From: DATFYI01 sp035315125
Lineage (GTDB): Bacteria; Chloroflexota; Anaerolineae; Anaerolineales; Anaerolineaceae
DNA length: 5,106 nucleotides
Direction of reading: 5' to 3'
NCBI GenBank assembly: GCA_035315125.1
Contig: DATFYI010000023.1
Coordinates: forward strand, 1-5,106
Positions 1 through 5,106 of the stretch are shown here, piece by piece (the first letter of the stretch is position 1; each line of letters begins with the position of its first letter). Below the pieces are notes generated by a model. That model did no database searches. It worked only from the letters and a program-made list of their open reading frames with translations, and was not told the DNA's origin. Position numbers and translations under genes: made by a program.

Positions 1-1007
1 CAGCGAGCCACAAAACGCAGAAAAACTGCTGCAAACACTGTAAACCCCCAATTGGTCAATAAAATGATCCGCGGAAAACCAACAAAGCGGTGGGTCAAAA
101 ACAGACCCATCATTAGCAACGAAATTATCCCACTTGCCAAAGTTGCCGCTCCGGTAGAACGAAGCAGGGTTTGCAGGCTGTTAAATGCCTGCGGGTGTTT
201 GTACAATCCTGAGAAATAATAGACCACAATCCTGACCGCTATCGATATCCCCAACATCCAGTATAGTGAAGGCAGGTATAGGTAATAGGCTGCACCGAGA
301 CCCAACCGGGCGACATAACTCAACAATACACTGGCCAGAATGAGCAGTAAATCGCCAATCAGCAGATATCTGATCTGGCTGGAGCGGAAAACTAACCAGA
401 TTCCTACCAGACCAACCAGGAAGATATTATCCAGTCTGCTTAATACAGTAAAAATTGCAGCAAATCCAATCAGAAGATATTCCTTGTAAGGGATCTGGCT
501 GGTTGTGAAGTTAAGCTCAAGGCGTGTTACGAGAAAGATCAAAATCAGGATACATAACGCGCTGATGCCTGATTCCATTCCAAGTTTATCGGTCACATTA
601 TAGATTCGCGGTGTCAGAATCCAAAATAAAGCCATCAGTGCAGAGACTTCTTTTGAGAAGACCTTTGAAAGCAAACGGAAAATCAAGATGGCGATGGCTG
701 CATTAATTATCCCCATCAAACCGATCAACACTCTCAGAGGCAAGATCAGATTAATTCTTGCCAGGGCAAAGATAGGAATACAAATAAACTCCCATAGGGG
801 ATGAAAACCGTTGGTAAGGTTAATTCGGTCAAACGTGAAACCAAACCCTTCCGATACGTTTTGAGCCGTTTTGAAATAATAGAATGCATCGTCAGTTGGA
901 AACCAGTTTATTAAGCTGTTTTCCGGGCCAAGGGCTACGTAGAGATGAGAAATAAATACGATTAAAACCAGTACGATCTCAAAAGGAAATCTTATTTTCC
1001 GGATCAA
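1..1007 (-). CDS. GT-C (GT39-like) membrane glycosyltransferase, N-terminal part
   Basis: This is the first 335 residues of a polytopic membrane protein whose 3' end lies beyond the left edge; the family is usually about 500-700 residues long. A hydrophobic helix (about 9-26) is followed by an extracytoplasmic loop carrying the acidic pair D39-D40 in PTDDAFYYFKTAQN, then TNGFHPLW at 65-72. This first-loop arrangement is the hallmark of GT-C enzymes that transfer sugars from polyprenyl-phosphate donors at the outer membrane face. GMESG (143-147) and SRLDN (190-194) also fit relatives I remember from this group. Several more hydrophobic segments follow (about 93-113, 121-133, 147-161, 177-190, 195-206 and beyond). 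The start is TTG at 1007, because the first in-frame ATG is near residue 98, past the catalytic loop, and a strong GGAGG lies 9 nt upstream. The exact sugar and acceptor cannot be told. It is divergent from the gene at 1176. Confidence 0.92.
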   Translation of the reverse strand, partial: MIRKIRFPFEIVLVLIVFISHLYVALGPENSLINWFPTDDAFYYFKTAQNVSEGFGFTFDRINLTNGFHPLWEFICIPIFALARINLILPLRVLIGLMGIINAAIAILIFRLLSKVFSKEVSALMALFWILTPRIYNVTDKLGMESGISALCILILIFLVTRLELNFTTSQIPYKEYLLIGFAAIFTVLSRLDNIFLVGLVGIWLVFRSSQIRYLLIGDLLLILASVLLSYVARLGLGAAYYLYLPSLYWMLGISIAVRIVVYYFSGLYKHPQAFNSLQTLLRSTGAATLASGIISLLMMGLFLTHRFVGFPRIILLTNWGFTVFAAVFLRFVAR

Positions 1008-1012
1008 TGAAA

Positions 1013-1023
1013 TCTTCCTCCCC
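1013..1023 (-). promoter_or_regulatory. Shine-Dalgarno fixing the TTG start of the glycosyltransferase
   Basis: On the minus strand this reads GGGGAGGAAGA, with the GGAGG core at 1021-1017. Nine nucleotides separate the core from TTG at 1007-1005. No ATG or GTG lies in frame nearby, so this site decides the start of the gene. It is one of the strongest ribosome binding sites in the window, which offsets the weak start codon. Confidence 0.75.
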
Positions 1024-1047
1024 GGAGTTTATGTTTTTTCAAATATT

Positions 1048-1066
1048 CTTGTAAACTAAATACAAG
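1048..1066. promoter_or_regulatory. 6-bp dyad in divergent spacer (possible operator)
   Basis: CTTGTA (1048-1053) and TACAAG (1061-1066) are perfect inverted repeats separated by 7 nt, between the divergent genes at 1007 (minus) and 1176 (plus). Each arm could bind one half of a dimeric regulator. The dyad also overlaps weak promoter-like hexamers in both directions: TTTACT-17 nt-TACAAG toward the minus gene, and TTGTAA-18 nt-TAAAAC toward the plus gene. Both are only 4/6 matches at each box. A chance 6-bp dyad is quite possible, so the functional reading is tentative. Confidence 0.3.
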
Positions 1067-1175
1067 GGAAAGTAAAACCAGCCCCAATGCCAGTTATTTT
1101 ACCAGATTTCAAGAGTACCTGAGAGTCATGCAAATTTGTTACTCCTCACGATTGATCGATTCAGCAAGGTAACCA

Positions 1176-1829
1176 GTGTCAAATTCACCTCCAAATATCC
1201 ATAAAATCACCATTAAGGACTTGCTCTTTACGCCAATCGGCTGCTTGCTTAAGGCTTCGCCAGTCTTTATTTTTATTCTTCTTGCGCTGGCCTATTTTGC
1301 CTGGGATTATGTTTATAACAATGTCAATATTAATTTGTTCGGAGTGGGCGCTCCGGATTACCAACAGCTCTCCATTGATAGCGGATTCTATAATATCAAG
1401 GATTCCAATCAGGATTCCTGGAAGATTGAATACGATTACACCGGGGATTCCACTTTTTCAGGGCTAGTCCGGCATGTTTCGCCAATCCGGCTAAGCCAAT
1501 TCCCGATGTTATCGCATGATATCCTGGTTACTACTGAAGATTTTTCCAACCCATCGATTGTAACAACCGACGTGTCAGACCATCATTTTAGCTGGATTAA
1601 CCTGGATAATGCCACGCCTAAAGGGACGATCAATCTACTCCACACCGTCCCTTTGAATATGACAATTTATCAGCAATTATTAAAGATCCAGAATGGGACT
1701 AAAGTAAAAATAATCGGACGAGAAATTCTACGTATTAACGCATATGATCCGAACGGCAATCGGTTTGCCTGGTGGGAAGACAATGGTTGCAACAGTATCC
1801 TGGTAAAATCAGTGACAATAATTAATTAA
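1176..1829 (+). CDS. Single-pass membrane protein of unknown function
   Basis: A 217-residue protein with a short cytoplasmic N-terminus, one hydrophobic helix at about 28-47, and a roughly 170-residue domain that is probably outside the membrane. The start is GTG at 1176, with AAGG (1166-1169) 6 nt upstream; no ATG occurs before the membrane helix. The domain is rich in beta-prone, aromatic and Asp/Asn residues. Its last third reads like a small beta-barrel: INLLHTVP (152-159), NGTKVKIIG (173-181), then DPNG (191-194), a WW pair (199-200) and GC (204-205) before a final strand. This resembles, in general layout only, membrane-anchored proteins I remember with a late G-x-x-V-x-x-x-G, D-G, W and single Cys pattern, but I cannot name a family. 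The 61-residue gene starts 20 nt downstream, so the two are probably one transcript. Confidence 0.83.
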   Translation: MSNSPPNIHKITIKDLLFTPIGCLLKASPVFIFILLALAYFAWDYVYNNVNINLFGVGAPDYQQLSIDSGFYNIKDSNQDSWKIEYDYTGDSTFSGLVRHVSPIRLSQFPMLSHDILVTTEDFSNPSIVTTDVSDHHFSWINLDNATPKGTINLLHTVPLNMTIYQQLLKIQNGTKVKIIGREILRINAYDPNGNRFAWWEDNGCNSILVKSVTIIN

Positions 1830-1849
1830 CCATTCTAGGAGAATAAACC

Positions 1850-2035
1850 ATGTTTCTTATCGCCGATATTAAAACTGATAAAAATGAGCCTTTTTCCGTT
1901 ATCACTGTCTCACCAAAAGAGTTCAAGACCGGTTCGAAAGGATTTTTTGGCATGGCCAAAGCTGAACTGGATGGTAAACGATATCAGATCCAGGTTCAGG
2001 TAGTCGAGATCGGCAGCAAGCCCAATGCAGACTAG
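1850..2035 (+). CDS. Small hydrophilic protein of unknown function (61 aa)
   Basis: A 61-residue cytoplasmic protein with no signal peptide or membrane segment. It starts with ATG behind AGGAG (1837-1841), 8 nt upstream, which is better placed than the signal of the gene before it. The core from about residue 25 is distinctive: FKTGSKGFFG (25-34), LDGKRYQIQVQVVEIGSKP (40-58). The alternating hydrophobic and polar residues suggest a small beta-sheet domain, and the Gly/Lys-rich turn followed by strands looks conserved rather than random. I think I remember similar short proteins in related bacteria, but cannot assign a name or role. The 20-nt gap to the membrane-protein gene and the lack of an obvious promoter between them suggest co-transcription. 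The opposite-strand frame over this region has no ribosome binding site and overlaps the end of the CAP-LysM gene, so I take the plus frame as real. Confidence 0.78.
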   Translation: MFLIADIKTDKNEPFSVITVSPKEFKTGSKGFFGMAKAELDGKRYQIQVQVVEIGSKPNAD

Positions 2036-2065
2036 ACCAAAAGAAATTATTTCCAGTTTGGTTTT
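2036..2065 (+). terminator. Imperfect stem-loop at convergent gene ends
   Basis: ACCAAA (2036-2041) pairs with TTTGGT (2057-2062). Inside it GAAA (2043-2046) pairs with TTTC (2050-2053) around a TTA loop, with a small 1-versus-3 nt internal loop between the two stems. On the plus strand the outer stem ends in a run of T (2062-2065), so it could act as a weak intrinsic terminator for the two-gene unit that stops at 2035. It lies across the stop codon of the opposing CAP-LysM gene. The stem is AT-rich and on the minus strand no T-run follows, so bidirectional termination is not well supported. Confidence 0.35.
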
Positions 2066-3021
2066 ACTTTGATCAGCCCGCTTTTGAAAATAAAAACCAC
2101 CCCTGCAATACAAAGTAGGATAATAGAAAAAACTGCCGCTTCGTCTGCCGGGCTCGGTTCTGATTCACCAGCAGGTTCTGTCGTAGCAGAAGGATTTATC
2201 ATAAGACTGTTTTGGGCCAGGCTCATGTGCGTTTGCCCAAGTTGGGTTGGCTCGATCTGAGTAGCTGCTGAGGTAGCCGCCTGTGGTTTACCTGGATTTG
2301 GAATAATAAGTATTTGGCCGGTATAGATAATCGGGTTATCAAAGGCCAAATTGTTCGCTTTTGTCAGCGCAGCAATCTTCGTATTATAGGCTATTGCAAT
2401 GCTCCACAACGTCTGACCTTGCTTTACAATGTGGATAACCTTTCCATCCGCTTGCGGGGTGACGGTACGAACCGGAAAAATGACCTGCGACACTAAATCC
2501 ATAGTGGGCTGCTGCGGTTGAGAAGTGCCGGGCTGGTAGATATTATTGCTGGTATAGGCCGCCTGGACGACATAATAGACTGACCCATCATATTCCGACA
2601 CACCGGCCCCGATATGACGGTAATATGGGTTATTAACCGGTATCATATGCAGATCGTCTGACCATGCCAGCATAATCTGGTTCAGTGGAGCCGGTCCAAT
2701 CAAGAAATTTTCAGTTGCCCATGGAATATCTCCTACTCCATAACCGGCTGCCATAATTCGGTCTCGCACATCCCCAATATGACCGGTCATGTGGTTGAGC
2801 GCCATATAATCGGCGGTTTCTTGAGCCGTGTGCATCAATATTGGGTCGACAATTAATGCACGCAGCCCTTTGGCAGTCCGCAGGGCATTAAACGCATCGA
2901 TCAAATCCTGCGGTGTAACCTCAGGATAAGGCGTCTCTGTTTGGGCAAGGACTGCTGTAGAACTGAGAAACGGTAAAAGGACTGCCAGCAACAAGGCGAT
3001 TAACCGATTCTTTATTTTCAT
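2047..3021 (-). CDS. Secreted CAP/SCP-domain protein with LysM and C-terminal membrane anchor
   Basis: A 324-residue envelope protein. Residues 1-26 are a signal peptide (KIKNR, hydrophobic core, cleavage probably after VLA). Residues about 37-157 form a CAP/SCP domain: H64, GH (80-81), EN (104-105), W120 with H125 four residues on, and GAGV (138-141). H81, E104 and H125 correspond to the polar cavity residues of the superfamily. Residues about 195-241 are one LysM domain (HIVKQGQTLWSIA, KANNL, GQILIIP), which binds the N-acetylglucosamine of peptidoglycan. A Thr/Pro/Gln/Glu-rich linker (about 244-294) leads to a hydrophobic helix (296-313) and a Lys-rich tail, with no LPXTG sorting motif, so the C-terminus probably anchors it in the membrane. 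Bacterial CAP proteins mostly lack a proven biochemical role. The ATG start has GAGG (3034-3031) 9 nt upstream. Confidence 0.96.
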   Translation of the reverse strand: MKIKNRLIALLLAVLLPFLSSTAVLAQTETPYPEVTPQDLIDAFNALRTAKGLRALIVDPILMHTAQETADYMALNHMTGHIGDVRDRIMAAGYGVGDIPWATENFLIGPAPLNQIMLAWSDDLHMIPVNNPYYRHIGAGVSEYDGSVYYVVQAAYTSNNIYQPGTSQPQQPTMDLVSQVIFPVRTVTPQADGKVIHIVKQGQTLWSIAIAYNTKIAALTKANNLAFDNPIIYTGQILIIPNPGKPQAATSAATQIEPTQLGQTHMSLAQNSLMINPSATTEPAGESEPSPADEAAVFSIILLCIAGVVFIFKSGLIKVKPNWK

Positions 3022-3081
3022 CCCGCCAAACCTCGTAAAAATCTGTTAGAACTCGCTTAGAGAGCTAAGAACGTCTTTTAC

Positions 3082-3111
3082 ATTCTAAATAGAGACAATC
3101 GACAGGCACAA
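3082..3111 (-). promoter_or_regulatory. Possible promoter of the CAP-LysM gene
   Basis: On the minus strand TTGTGC (3111-3106) and TAGAAT (3087-3082) are spaced 18 nt apart. The -10 matches the sigma-70 consensus at 5 of 6 positions, while the -35 matches only at TTG. The predicted transcript would start near 3075 and carry a leader of about 50 nt before the ATG at 3021. A 5-bp inverted repeat CTTAG/CTAAG (3056-3069) falls in this leader. The -10 overlaps one copy of the recurring TTCTAA hexamer, which could matter for control. Confidence 0.4.
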
Positions 3112-3291
3112 CTTGTTTGCCACCCAGGATAAAACTGCTCGGCCTTGCCAATATCATAAAGGAAAAGCTGTTAGAATGTCAATCATTTTTCTCGCTGTTG
3201 CTGGGTAATTGCACGATATGAAGTCGTTCTAGAAAAGCTTCGAGGTGTGGTCGCGAGCCTTCTTTGCAAAGGAATCTCCATTTTTGGAAAA

Positions 3292-3321
3292 TTGGCCTGT
3301 AAAAGGTACAATTGTTATAAT
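3292..3321 (+). promoter_or_regulatory. Sigma-70-type promoter of the AAA ATPase gene
   Basis: A perfect TATAAT at 3316-3321 is preceded by TTGGCC (3292-3297, 4 of 6 matches to TTGACA) with an 18-nt spacer. The predicted transcription start near 3328 leaves a leader of about 23 nt, just enough for the AGGG (3341-3344) ribosome binding site 6 nt before the ATG at 3351. This is the best promoter in the window and suggests the ATPase is expressed from its own start, independent of the gene facing the other way. Confidence 0.6.
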
Positions 3322-3350
3322 AATCAACAAAAGATCAAATAGGGACATCC

Positions 3351-4892
3351 ATGAAGTTCGATGAGCAATTAGACGTCTACCTGCGAGCCAGATTCACTCT
3401 GCTTGTATTAATTACAACGGAAGAAGAACGAGCCATTCAGAGCATCAAAACCCTCTGCGAGCGTACACAGCGTTCCTGCCTGAGCTGGGATGCCGCCGAT
3501 GGTTTCCTATGGATTACTTCAGCCAATGGAAACCCTCCCACCGCCCGTGACCCGATGACCGCTCTGGATATGGTTGATAAAGGCGACAATAACCTGAATG
3601 CGGTTTACGTGTTAAAGGATTTCCACGATGCGTGGAACAATCCACAGATCAAGCGCAAATTACGCAGCGTCAGCCAGCGGTTAAAATTCACCAAGAAATC
3701 TATCCTGATCACCGCTCCAGCCAACAAACTGCCAGAAGAACTTAAGGATGAGGCAGTGATTGTGGAGTATCCACTGCCAAACACCGATGACCTGGAAGAA
3801 GTCCTCACAAATCTGACAAAGACACCTAAAGTCAAGGTCAATTTAACTCCTCTTGGACGCGAGAAAATGGTTCAGGCGGCTTTGGGATTGACCGCTTCTC
3901 AGGCTCAACGTGTGTTCGCAAAAGCAATTGTACGAGATGGCGTTTTAGATGATCGAGATATCGAGCTGGTAACCGAAGAAAAGAAGGAGATCATCCGTGA
4001 AAGCGAGGCCTTGGAATTTTTCGCGGTGACGGAAACGCCGGACGACGTAGGCGGGCTGGGGATTTTGAAGGATTGGCTGCGCATGCGCGAACGCGCCTTC
4101 ACTCAAGACGCCCGCAAATACGGTCTGCCAGCCCCAAAGGGAATTGCGTTAATCGGTATACCGGGAACAGGTAAGAGCTTGACCGCCAAAATGATTGGCG
4201 GCTTATGGCGTCTGCCACTGCTGCGGTTGGATGTTGGCAGCCTATTCGGCAGTCTGGTGGGCGAATCTGAAGAACGCGCTCGCCGAGCCCTTCGCCTAGC
4301 TGAGACTGTCGCTCCTTGCATCTTGTGGATTGACGAGATGGAAAAAGCGCTGGCTCATGGTGGATTGGATAGCGGCACCAGCACAAGGGTATTTGGGACA
4401 ATCCTGACCTGGATGCAAGAAAAAACCTCCCCGGTCTTTGTAGTTGCAACTGCCAATGACATTACCAGCCTGCCTCCTGAACTGCTGCGGCGTGGACGTT
4501 TTGACGAAATCTTTTTTTTGGACTTACCGACCGAGGAAGAACGTAAGGAAATATTTGCAGTTCACCTGCGCAAGCGTAACCGATTGCCCCAAGATTTCGA
4601 CATTGCTCTATTAGCTGCTGATTCCGAAGGATATGTCGGTTCGGAGATCGAACAAGCGGTAATCGATGGCATGTATATCGGTTTCAACGACAACCAGCGT
4701 GAATTTACAACTGAGGATATCCATGTCTCCCTGCGCCGGCAGGTCCCTCTCTCAGTTTCCCAGCGGGAAAATATCGAGGCTTTGCGCAACTGGCTACGCG
4801 AAGGACGGGCTCAATCGGCCTCTTTCGTTGAAGCAGAAGAAGCCGCCAACCGCTTCGTCAACATCCAACTTGATATTCGTCAGAAACCCTGA
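3351..4892 (+). CDS. Ycf46-like AAA family ATPase
   Basis: A complete 513-residue cytoplasmic protein with the size and two-part layout of the Ycf46 family of cyanobacteria and plastids, also found in other bacteria. The C-terminal half is an intact AAA module: Walker A GIPGTGKS (269-276, K275), LFGSLVGESE in the pore-loop region (298-307), Walker B CILWIDEME (323-331, D328 and E329), sensor 1 at N369 in VATAND, arginine-finger segment LLRRGRFDE (378-386), and a C-terminal lid with GYVGSEIEQ (427-435). The N-terminal half (about 1-200) looks like a second AAA fold without a P-loop: TTEEER stands where Walker A would be, and AVYVLKDFHD (84-93) and ILITAPANKLP (118-128) sit where Walker B and sensor 1 would be. 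The cyanobacterial relative has been linked to inorganic-carbon use, but the substrate is unknown and may differ here. The start is ATG at 3351, with AGGG 6 nt upstream. Confidence 0.95.
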   Translation: MKFDEQLDVYLRARFTLLVLITTEEERAIQSIKTLCERTQRSCLSWDAADGFLWITSANGNPPTARDPMTALDMVDKGDNNLNAVYVLKDFHDAWNNPQIKRKLRSVSQRLKFTKKSILITAPANKLPEELKDEAVIVEYPLPNTDDLEEVLTNLTKTPKVKVNLTPLGREKMVQAALGLTASQAQRVFAKAIVRDGVLDDRDIELVTEEKKEIIRESEALEFFAVTETPDDVGGLGILKDWLRMRERAFTQDARKYGLPAPKGIALIGIPGTGKSLTAKMIGGLWRLPLLRLDVGSLFGSLVGESEERARRALRLAETVAPCILWIDEMEKALAHGGLDSGTSTRVFGTILTWMQEKTSPVFVVATANDITSLPPELLRRGRFDEIFFLDLPTEEERKEIFAVHLRKRNRLPQDFDIALLAADSEGYVGSEIEQAVIDGMYIGFNDNQREFTTEDIHVSLRRQVPLSVSQRENIEALRNWLREGRAQSASFVEAEEAANRFVNIQLDIRQKP

Positions 4893-4909
4893 GTGATTAT
4901 TTAAATTAT

Positions 4910-4928
4910 TTCACGCCAGCGGTGTGAA
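4910..4928. repeat. Stem-loop just after the ATPase gene
   Basis: TTCACGCC (4910-4917) pairs with GGTGTGAA (4921-4928) around the 3-nt loop AGC, giving 8 base pairs with one G-T wobble. It lies 17 nt after the ATPase stop codon. No T-run follows on the plus strand, so it does not look like a standard intrinsic terminator; it may protect or process the transcript, or be a regulator site. The TCAC arm could alternatively pair with GTGA at 4893-4896, directly after the stop codon. Confidence 0.45.
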
Positions 4929-4939
4929 TATAAGCGACA

Positions 4940-5106
4940 TTGACTATTCAATCAGAAAACAGAGCGAATAATTCCGCACAGCACCTGGAAAATTTACTCC
5001 GAAACCAACTTCCGTTGGTTGGAGAAATTCTACGGCGTACAGCTTTGAAAAGTCTGGTTCGTCAAACTCTGGCAGGTTCTTTTCCTGCAGCCAAAGCCCT
5101 GGGCAA
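4940..5106 (+). CDS. Possible start of an unidentified gene, truncated by the window edge
   Basis: An open frame of 55 codons runs to the right edge, 47 nt after the ATPase stop. An in-frame TAA at 4931-4933 means it must start at TTG 4940 or later. The predicted peptide is polar at first (TIQSENRANNSAQ), then becomes Leu/Arg/Ala-rich and helix-prone (LENLLRNQLPLVGEILRR, TLAGSFPAAKALG), with no Cys or Trp. That composition looks protein-like, but I recognise no family. No Shine-Dalgarno precedes the TTG; a TATAAG at 4929-4934 would place a transcript start near 4941, which would make it leaderless, though its -35 is poor. The opposite strand is also open over most of this stretch (stop at 4944-4946), so the coding strand is not certain. 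If real, it may be co-transcribed with the ATPase. Confidence 0.42.
   Translation, partial: MTIQSENRANNSAQHLENLLRNQLPLVGEILRRTALKSLVRQTLAGSFPAAKALG
4991..5029. repeat. Long imperfect hairpin, 16 base pairs
   Basis: AATTT (4991-4995), CTCC (4997-5000) and AACCAAC (5003-5009) pair in order with AAATT (5025-5029), GGAG (5021-5024) and GTTGGTT (5014-5020). The loop is TTCC (5010-5013), and the only irregularities are a bulged A at 4996 and a bulged GA at 5001-5002, both on the left arm. This is the longest inverted repeat I found in the window. It falls inside the possible coding frame that starts at 4940. No T-run follows on the plus strand, so it is not a typical terminator. Confidence 0.6.

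Larger units (their letters stand above)
3022..3350. other. Divergent intergenic region, 329 nt
   Basis: This spacer separates the minus-strand CAP-LysM gene from the plus-strand ATPase gene. It carries a probable promoter on each strand (3082-3111 minus, 3292-3321 plus). The sequence CTGTTAGAA occurs twice as a direct repeat (3043-3051 and 3168-3176), with the inverse TTCTAA at 3083-3088 and a near-match palindrome TTCTAGAA at 3227-3234. The stretch 3112-3290 has no convincing gene: its frames are short and lack ribosome binding sites. I see no tRNA, riboswitch or terminator-like hairpin with a T-run here. Confidence 0.7.

Noticed and set aside
1910..2113. 67-codon minus-strand frame across the convergent junction
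   Set aside because: It overlaps both the small plus-strand gene and the end of the CAP-LysM gene, and it has no plausible ribosome binding site.
3176..3208. 10-residue hydrophobic reading frame (MSIIFLAVAG) in the divergent spacer, a possible leader peptide
   Set aside because: The purine-rich AAAGGA is 12 nt away, too far for a good signal. No attenuator hairpin follows, and it sits upstream of the ATPase promoter, so it would not be on that transcript.
3277..3288. TCCA-TTTT-TGGA mini-hairpin near the ATPase promoter
   Set aside because: A 4-bp stem is too short to distinguish from chance in AT-rich spacer sequence.
4099..4449. 116-codon open frame on the minus strand inside the ATPase gene
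   Set aside because: It lies wholly antisense to the Walker A to Walker B part of a clearly real AAA gene. It has Arg/Ser/Gln-rich composition typical of an antisense shadow and no domain.
4944..5105. Open minus-strand frame ending at 4944, a possible C-terminus of a gene entering from the right
   Set aside because: I could not exclude it, but the encoded peptide has an unconvincing mix of Cys, Trp and Phe, and the plus-strand frame has a more protein-like, helix-prone composition. Left as an alternative reading only.
1..5106. CRISPR array, insertion sequence, toxin-antitoxin or other defence system
   Set aside because: There are no spaced direct repeats, transposase-like frames, terminal inverted repeats or recognisable defence domains. 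The AAA ATPase fits the Ycf46 family better than known defence ATPases.

Overview
The window holds five well-supported or plausible complete or partial genes, plus a weaker partial reading frame at the right edge. The gene content suggests a member of the Chloroflexota, perhaps Anaerolineae. The clues are a GT39-like membrane glycosyltransferase, a secreted CAP plus LysM protein and a Ycf46-type AAA ATPase. This placement is inferred from gene content alone. The window contains no rRNA, tRNA, CRISPR array or mobile element that I can see.

Layout: (1) Positions 1-1007, minus strand, are the N-terminal 335 residues of a polytopic GT-C type glycosyltransferase, read from a TTG start behind a strong Shine-Dalgarno sequence. 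Its C-terminus lies off the left edge. (2) A 168-nt divergent spacer carries a 6-bp dyad. (3) Positions 1176-2035, plus strand, are a two-gene unit: a 217-residue single-pass membrane protein with a GTG start, then a 61-residue hydrophilic protein 20 nt later. Neither has a function I can name. (4) Positions 2047-3021, minus strand, encode a secreted, membrane-anchored CAP/SCP plus LysM cell-wall protein that converges tail to tail on the small gene with an 11-nt gap. A stem-loop spans that junction. (5) A 329-nt divergent spacer (3022-3350) has a good promoter facing right, a weaker one facing left, and a recurring TTAGAA-type hexamer. (6) Positions 3351-4892, plus strand, encode a complete Ycf46-like AAA ATPase with a degenerate N-terminal ATPase-like half and an intact C-terminal one. 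(7) Positions 4893-5106 hold two stem-loops and the possible start of another plus-strand gene, cut by the right edge.

The genes do not form one obvious pathway. The glycosyltransferase, the membrane protein and the CAP-LysM protein all point to the cell envelope. The AAA ATPase is a cytoplasmic remodelling-type enzyme with its own promoter. I do not see a recognisable defence, secretion or biosynthetic system. The least explained parts are the small two-gene unit at 1176-2035 and the structured region after the ATPase at 4893-5030.
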